DNA of 64,000 bases from Prosopocoilus inquinatus (lineage: Eukaryota; Arthropoda; Insecta; Coleoptera; Lucanidae): assembly GCA_036172665.1 (NCBI GenBank), contig CM069871.1:5642001-5706000 (forward strand), read 5' to 3'. Of this stretch, positions 57,988-64,000 are shown one piece after another (position 1 is the first letter of the stretch; the number at the start of each line of letters is the position of its first letter). Both the position numbers and the translations under genes were made by a program. The notes below the pieces were generated by a model. The model was not told the origin of the DNA. It did not search any database and worked only from the letters and a program-made list of their open reading frames with translations.

Positions 57988-58974
57988 ACGTAAGGGCGAT
58001 TGTGTTGCGTACTTATTATTTTTGTTATACGCGCCGTTTTTCCTGCCGATTGTTTCCAACCATTAACGTAGAGTGCGCATGTGCGCAATGCACACATACA
58101 ACAACATAGCGACCTCATCACAAATTGTAAAAGTATAACGTATTTGTTTTATGACCAAAAAAAGTATCTAGTACATTAAATTAGTTGTGAATTTCAATCT
58201 ACATATAAAAGAAACCCAATACATTTGGTCCTTCAAACCGGATACTAAGTTGAAGCAAATTAAAAAAAAAACTATTTGGTATTTAAGAATTATTTTAGAA
58301 TGAAAATCAAACTTGTCCTTTTTGCAAAAGCAAACACGTAACGATTTCGGAATAAATAATTGCTAATTACTGCAAACATGAAAGAGGGTAGAGGCAGTAA
58401 ACGCAACGACGAGGTTCGACGTTAATTAAATTTAAATTGCACGAGAAAATTAAATATAGAAGTGCAGCAGCGTCGAATCGCCCGATGTATTTAAATTATT
58501 TCAGCTTCTGGAACGACGCAAGTTGCATACAACAATTGTCTTCAAAGTTTCTCGTATACTTGCACAGAAGTTTAATAGATTGCTTAAGTGGAACACAACG
58601 TTTAAAGAGGATGTTTCTTGCAAGGTTACGTAACAGAAACCGGAAGAAGAAGCGTCTTCGCGTTTTATTCATTATTAAATCATCAGATCTGAAATTCCAC
58701 TCAAAAAATATATTTTTTGAATTAGGTAAATCGGTTTATTAATCTACGTCTTGACTTTATGAGTTACTCCTGGAATATGGTGTTCTCAGCGTTTCGAGAT
58801 TGTAAACAGGATTTAGTTGCGAGGCAGAAACCTTGAGAGGGAATTTTACATTCATGAAATGGATTATGTGAAATGTCAATTTTATAAAGATGAGTGCAGG
58901 TGGTGTAACTCTGATAAAATTATTTGCATAATACCACCCAGGCTTGCGATTCTTATTTCGTTGGCAAAAAAAAA
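57988..58974. other. Noncoding stretch, no gene seen
   Basis: The minus frame at 57900-58121 and the plus frame at 58437-58742 have no recognisable domains. The former starts MMRSLCCCMCALRTCALYV, superficially signal-peptide-like, but continues without a splice donor fitting the Beat exon phase. Confidence 0.45.
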
Positions 58975-59255
58975 ACGTTAATAAAATAACGTATAAGTGA
59001 AACGAAGAGGACGTTTCGGCGCTTTCAATTTATACGGGGGGCTATTTAAAAAATAAGCGAAATTTTAAGCTTAATTTAGAAGGATGCTCCTTGCAGTTGG
59101 TTAACCTTCTAACGTGTCATTGTCATTCTTATTCCGGTGGCAAGAAATCGTTAATAAAATAACGTATAAGTAGGAGGACGTTTCGGCGCTTTCAATTTAT
59201 ACGAGGTGCTATTCAAAAAATAAGCGAAATTTTAGGCTTAATTTAAAATGATATT
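58975..59255. repeat. Two-copy tandem repeat, period about 180 bases
   Basis: CGTTAATAAAATAACGTATA starts both copies (58975 and 59152). AGGACGTTTCGGCGCTTTCA and AAAATAAGCGAAATTTTA follow in each. Noncoding. Confidence 0.85.
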
Positions 59256-59399
59256 AAGTTCGTTAAGTCGTTTGTTAAGCTTCGTTAATTTTGCATCCTC
59301 ACTCCGCCACCCGCTTCGTCTGCATTATCTACTACTAATAACAGATTTTTTTTTCTCAGAGAAACCGCCTAACGAAGAAAAGAAAAAAGTAAGTAAAAA

Positions 59400-60560
59400 T
59401 AGTATAACAGTAAAAAACCATTGAATTTCAGATTTCGAAATAAAAATTTAAAAAAAGGCACAGTAAATTTAAAATTAAACCGGAAAACGTAGTTTGAAAA
59501 AAGAAGAAGGAAAGAAAACGAATAAAACAATTAGAAGCAAAAAATAAACGACAATCCAATCAAAGAAAAAAAGAAGAGTAATAATAAAAACAAAACCCGA
59601 TTGACGGGAACGCACAAAATTCGGCGATCTAAAATAAAAAAAAAATAAATAAATATTCAATTCGTACAAAATTCAAAGAAAAAACAAAAGATAGTCGACC
59701 GATATACCTACTCAAAAAAATTATACTTCATTAAAAAAAAAACAAATGACGATCGACAGGAAAAAATAAAAGAATTCCGAAATAGAATTTAAAAAAAAAC
59801 ACAAAAATCCGTCTAAGTAAATTTAAAATTAAACCGAAATGTATAGTTTGAAAAAGCGAAGAAGGAAAGAAAATTAATAAAACAATCGAAGCAAAAAATG
59901 AACGACAATCCAATAAAAGAAAAAACAAAGGACGATCAGCAGATCTGATGTCACGTTAATAAAAATTAGAAAACAGAAGAGTAATAATAAAAACAAAACG
60001 CAATTGACGGGACGCACATAAAATTCGGTGACCTAAAATTAAAAAAAAAAAAATAAATCAGTTCGAAAAAAATTCAAAGAAAAAACAAGACAGTCGACCG
60101 ATGTACCTACTCAAAAAAATTATACTTAATAAAAAAAAACAAATGACGATCGACAGGAAAAAATTACGAAATAAAATTAAAAAAAAACAAAATACCATCC
60201 AAGAAAATTTAAAATTAAACCGAAAAACGTATTTTGAAAAAAGAGAAGAAGGAAAGAAAACGAATATTCGAAGCAAAAAATATACGACAATCCAATCAAA
60301 GAAAAAACAAAGGACGATCAACAGATCAGATGTCGCGAAAATGAAAATTAGAAAACAGAAGAGTAATAATAAAAACAAAACGCGATTGACGGGAACACAC
60401 ACAAAATTCGGTCACCTAAAATTAAAAAAAAATATTCAGTTCGAAAAAAATTCAAAGAAAAAACAAAAGACTGTAAACCGATGCACTCAAAAAAAAAAAA
60501 TAGATAAACTTAATAATAAAAAAAAACAAATAACGGCCGACTAGGTAAAATTAAAAAATG
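59400..60560. repeat. A-rich tandem array, units about 355-390 bases
   Basis: The word AAATTTAAAATTAAACCG(G/A)A starts units at about 59466, 59819 and 60207. Shared within units are CGACAATCCAATCAAAG, CGATTGACGGGAACGCACA, AAAAACAAATGACGATCGAC and CCGAT(A/G)TACCTACTCAAA. The open frames on both strands, including 147 codons on plus (60101-60544), are low-complexity products of A-richness. Confidence 0.88.
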
Positions 60561-60774
60561 TGAGTTTCGTTTTCCGAAAACGAAAGAAAAAAAAGAGAAT
60601 AGCTTCACGAAAACAAAGCATGATCGACGTTGATGTATTAAAAAAATGCGAGCTTCGAATAGGAAAATTTTAAAGCAAATAGAAGTACTAAAAAAAGAGT
60701 ATTATAAAAACAAAAGACGATTGAGAAATACTTCGTGTCTGAAACTAATAAAAGTTTCGATTCGAGAGGACTTT

Positions 60775-61449
60775 CGCGACTTCGTAATTAAAAATATGTC
60801 GACTGTCTTTCTTTTTTTCTTTTCAAACTTTTTTGAGTTGAAATTCGCCTTTTTTGAAATACATTAGCACCGATCGTCTTTTATTTTCATCTCCTTGGGG
60901 TTTCTTCTTATTCGAGATTTGATCGTTTTCTAAACGAAAATCGTTTTCTTAAATTGTACTCCCTCGGTCCTTCCCGCCGATTGTCTTTTGTTTACAAAGG
61001 GTTTTTCTTTTTTTACATTTAATAAAAAGTAAAAAAAATCTAAATGAAAATCATTTTCTTAAATTTTACTCCGTCGGTCCTTCCAGCCGATTGTCTTTTG
61101 TTTACAAGTGGTTTTTCTTTTTCTTACTTTTAATAAAAAGCAAAAAAAGAAAAAAAAATTAAGAGAAAGTAGAAAAAAGGAAGAAAATTAATAAAAAGTA
61201 AAAAAAGAAAAATCCTTTGTAAACAAAAGACAATCGGCTGAGTAAAATTTAGGAAAATGATTTTCGTTTAGAAAAATTTGAAAGCGAAAGAAAACGACCA
61301 AATCTCAAATAAAAATAAACTCCAAAAAGGAAAAGCTGATGAAAATGAAAGGCGATCGACGTTGATGTAATTTCAGAAAAGCGAGTTTCGACTCGGAAAA
61401 TTTGAAAAGAAAAAAAGACAATCGATATATTTTTAATTACGAAATCACG
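60775..61449. repeat. 675-bp palindrome with arms of about 300 bases
   Basis: The left arm runs from CGACTTCGTAATTAAAAATA through GATCGTCTTTTATTTTCATC to CGATTGTCTTTTGTTTACAA. The right arm repeats these in reverse complement, ending TTTTTAATTACGAAATCACG. The centre is near 61150. A partial direct duplication in the left arm (CGGTCCTTCC...GATTGTCTTTTG at 60967 and 61076) adds a second pairing partner. Confidence 0.82.
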
Positions 61450-62037
61450 AAAAAAAGAACGTCACAGTAACAAAAGGCGATCAAGCTTGCATGGTCTGAA
61501 ACTGAGAAAGACGAATTTTGCAACGTCGCTCAAAAACAAATAACGATCAACTAAAAGTGCGTATATTGTCTGATATTAAAAAAAGAGAGAAAAATAAATG
61601 AGGTCGATTCGTGAAGTGTTCGTGGGTTGTTTTGTTTTGTTTTTTGTAACTTTTATTGCATCGATCAAACGTCTTTTGCTTCCATTGCATTTTTTTTTTT
61701 TTAATTTTGATTACAACTATCGATCCTCTTCTTCTGTTTTAATTACGATATTTTGATTTAGTACGTTGCTTAAATTTTTGTTCTTCTTTATACAGTTTCT
61801 TTCGTCTCTTATTTTTCTTTGACATTTTCGAATCGAAAGTCGCTTTTGACTTCACCTTCAAAATGGTAGGTAATATTGAATTAAATTTTTGTTTTTTTTT
61901 CTTTAGTGATGGCATATGAAATTCATCGAATTCCAGTCAAACTAAAACAAAAAAATTAAATCACGCTTTCAGGAATTTAGCACAAATTCAAAGTAACAGA
62001 ATTACGCACTTATTATTATTATTGTACACGATGTTAT
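61450..62037. other. A/T-rich stretch without gene
   Basis: Continues the CAAAAGGCGATC and CAAATAACGATCAAC words of the adjoining arrays, then T-rich sequence. No coding region supported. Confidence 0.55.
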
Positions 62038-62329
62038 TCGTACGATGTCTGAACGATGTTACTCCTACGACGATCGAGTTATGTTACTCGTACGACGTCT
62101 GAATCATGTTCCTCGTACGAAATCTGAGTCATGTCACTCGTACATCTGAATCATGTTATTCGTACGAAGTTTGAGTCATGTCACTCGTACGACATCTGAA
62201 TCATGTTACTCGTACGAAGTCTGAGTCATGTCACTCGCACGACATCTGAATCATGTTACTCGTACGAAGTCTGAGTCATGTCACTCGTACGACGTCTGAG
62301 TCGTGTTACTCGTACGACGTCTGAGCGGC
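62038..62329. repeat. 25-bp minisatellite, about 12 units, in 50-bp dimers
   Basis: The units are TCGTACGAAGTCTGAGTCAT plus GTCAC, alternating with TCGTACGACATCTGAATCAT plus GTTAC. Each contains the palindrome CGTACG. One unit near 62137 lacks three bases. The alternation is regular from about 62137 to 62290, making a 50-bp higher-order unit. The minus open frame at 62256-62510 begins in the array and is not supported as a gene. Confidence 0.93.
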
Positions 62330-64000
62330 AAGGAATAACATGACTTTGTGTACGGAAGCTTCCGGCCACATCTACTTTGTTAGACTGCCAATCGGGAAAG
62401 GCTGACGTATGAATATCCAAAATAAAGGGCGAATAAGAATCCAGCATTTCGAAACGGTGATCTGCAACGATTTCTGGCAAGATGTGCGGCGTTACCAGTC
62501 CGCATATCAACCTCCAAGGCCGATTCGATGAATTTAAACTATGACAACGTAGATTATGAATCTGTAAATCGTAACTTTCAAGCTTATTTGCTTCTGTAAC
62601 AATTTAAGATAGGCAAATTAAATGAAATTCGATTTAAGCAACCAACCAAATAACTCCGCATTCTAGTTTTAAAATTCGATACCCAAAAGTTCGAACGTCG
62701 ACGTCGACATGTTTAGGCACCTCCCCCACCCCTAATTTAAACGAGCGGCTTAAACCCAGGGGACGATCTGTCTGCCTGTCGGTCCATGCCCGTCCCTGTT
62801 CGTACGTATGGAAAGAAAATATTATTTGACTGTTAGGTTTTATGATTTTATTATGTTTTCACTTCGTGTATTGACATAATGCGGGGCGGCACACAAAGAC
62901 AAATATCTCGGTTAGGAAAATATTGCTCATCAAATGAAAACAGCACCGCTGTTTGCGTATGATAAAACGGCAGTAAAAATATTTTCCGTGAAAATATACT
63001 TGTACGTAAGCCAAAAAGATATGTGCTTCCAGTTTTTTCGTTTTCGTTTTTACTTTGGGTCCGCAAGCAACGAATGTATTCGAATTTCTTTGAATAAAAT
63101 TCAATTCTATATTAATATTCTACAAGAGGGAATTAATTATATTTGTAGTAACTCATTAGGTGGCCTCGAATGCCTAAAGATTTTCTTCCATGCACGCTAG
63201 TCGCCAACACTTGCGAACGAACATCAACAACTAAATAGAAGAAGTAGAGCATAAACAGTTCTTATTGGATAGCGGTGTCATCTAATTGGTTGTTGATCCT
63301 CGGTTGGCGACCAGTGGACGTGGAGGAAAACCACCGGGTTCAAAAATTTATGGCAAACGAATTACCTCCTAGCCGCCTGCACGGAACAAAACAAATTTAA
63401 TTGCCGTTAAAATCGAAACCTCACATAAATGCTGCACGGGAATGATCGAAATTAAACGGACTTTTATAACGGTCGTAAAATTGGCTGTGTTGTCCGCCGA
63501 CAGAGGCCGATATTAGAAACACGGATCGCCGGGGGAATTCCCGCATGTAAAATATTTAGAGAGTACATAACCGCAGTGGTCGGTTTAAATGATACAAATG
63601 GCAATCGAGTTGCAAATTGTATCGCATGTGATGTGTTTAAACCTGTACGTGCAATAATTATAAACGTGAAATCTGCAGGAAATCGCGATAATGAAAACCC
63701 CACTGTTTAAATAATATAACCCTACTTAGTGTTATTTCACCGGGAAATGTTTCAAAAAAAAAAAAAAAGAAAACAAACTACCTCGTAACGTTAGAATTTC
63801 GTGCGAATAGCACGCCAAAGCTGGATAAACGGAGTATCCTTTTTACTAAAGGGTGAAAGGATCATTTGTCGTTTGCGATAAACTCATGGCCTCGCAAAAT
63901 AAACGAGTATTACGCGAATTATTTTACACAGAGAACGCCGCCGCCGTTCAAAAAAAAAAAATACTTCAGGCAACATAATTATCCTTAGCGTTTCGTATTA
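62330..64000. other. Noncoding stretch, no gene seen
   Basis: Unique sequence with GC-richer patches. Frames at 62851-63200 (both strands) and 63464-63703 lack domains. No Beat signal-peptide exon (Met, hydrophobic run, donor leaving one base of a codon) was recognised, so it probably lies beyond the window. Confidence 0.45.

Noticed and set aside
60101..60544. 147-codon plus frame, Lys/Asn-rich
   Set aside because: Arises from A-rich tandem repeats; minus frames of the same array are equally open; no domain.
62256..62510. Minus frame of 84 codons as a small gene
   Set aside because: Its first part is read through the 25-base minisatellite; no domain or start signal.
1..64000. CRISPR arrays, operons, ribosome binding sites or other bacterial systems
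   Set aside because: Spliced exons, insect-type transposons and A+T-rich intronic sequence show eukaryotic nuclear DNA; the tandem arrays have no spacer structure.

Overview
The window looks like insect nuclear DNA: A+T-rich, gene-poor, with consensus GT-AG introns, LINE, hAT, TA-flanked and LTR-type mobile elements, and one recognisable host gene of the beaten-path (Beat) immunoglobulin family. The R1-like and CR1/jockey-group LINE sequences and the Beat gene point to an arthropod, most likely an insect. I could not narrow the order from the sequence, although a beetle is plausible.

Host gene. Four internal exons of a Beat-like cell-recognition protein lie on the minus strand at 41205-41413, 40085-40229, 10414-10547 and 10149-10344. 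Their phases join exactly into about 227 residues of two Ig-like domains. An intron of about 29.5 kb (40084 down to 10548) separates Ig1 from Ig2, so nearly half the window is one intron. The signal-peptide exon (upstream, above 41413) and the C-terminal exon (downstream, below 10149) were not found and may lie outside the window. No other host gene could be supported; almost all remaining open frames are low-complexity or repeat shadows.

Layout. 1-10148 (downstream of the last visible exon): a TIR-bounded element of about 3.6 kb (3377-6988) holding two unrelated tandem arrays, then another degenerate array at 8400-9690. 10548-40084 (giant intron): T-rich tandem or duplicated repeats (12968-17518), a decayed R1-type LINE (about 20250-21590), a small element with iterated GCCGTCG ends (23550-24148), a tRNA-like SINE head (about 28066-28200), a 274-bp satellite array of eight units (30568-32748), and a 4.2-kb hAT-type element with a perfect 8-bp target duplication (35705-39951). 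The hAT element has an internal 1-kb tandem duplication and a nested transposon with long inverted repeats. 41414-64000 (upstream of the visible exons): a solo LTR with TATA and initiator (44524-44846), an intact two-ORF LINE (about 47200-52030), three copies of a TACAGGGTG foldback element, a local segmental duplication, A-rich tandem repeats, a 675-bp palindrome (60775-61449) and a 25-bp minisatellite (62038-62329).

How it fits together. One neuronal recognition gene is spread over a repeat-rich region. The elements do not form an operon or pathway. The most notable items are the exact phase-matched Beat exon chain across a 29.5-kb intron, the possibly competent LINE, the hAT insertion whose later duplication copied host flank, and a recurrent CAAAAGACGATCG-like motif that links several arrays and palindromes.
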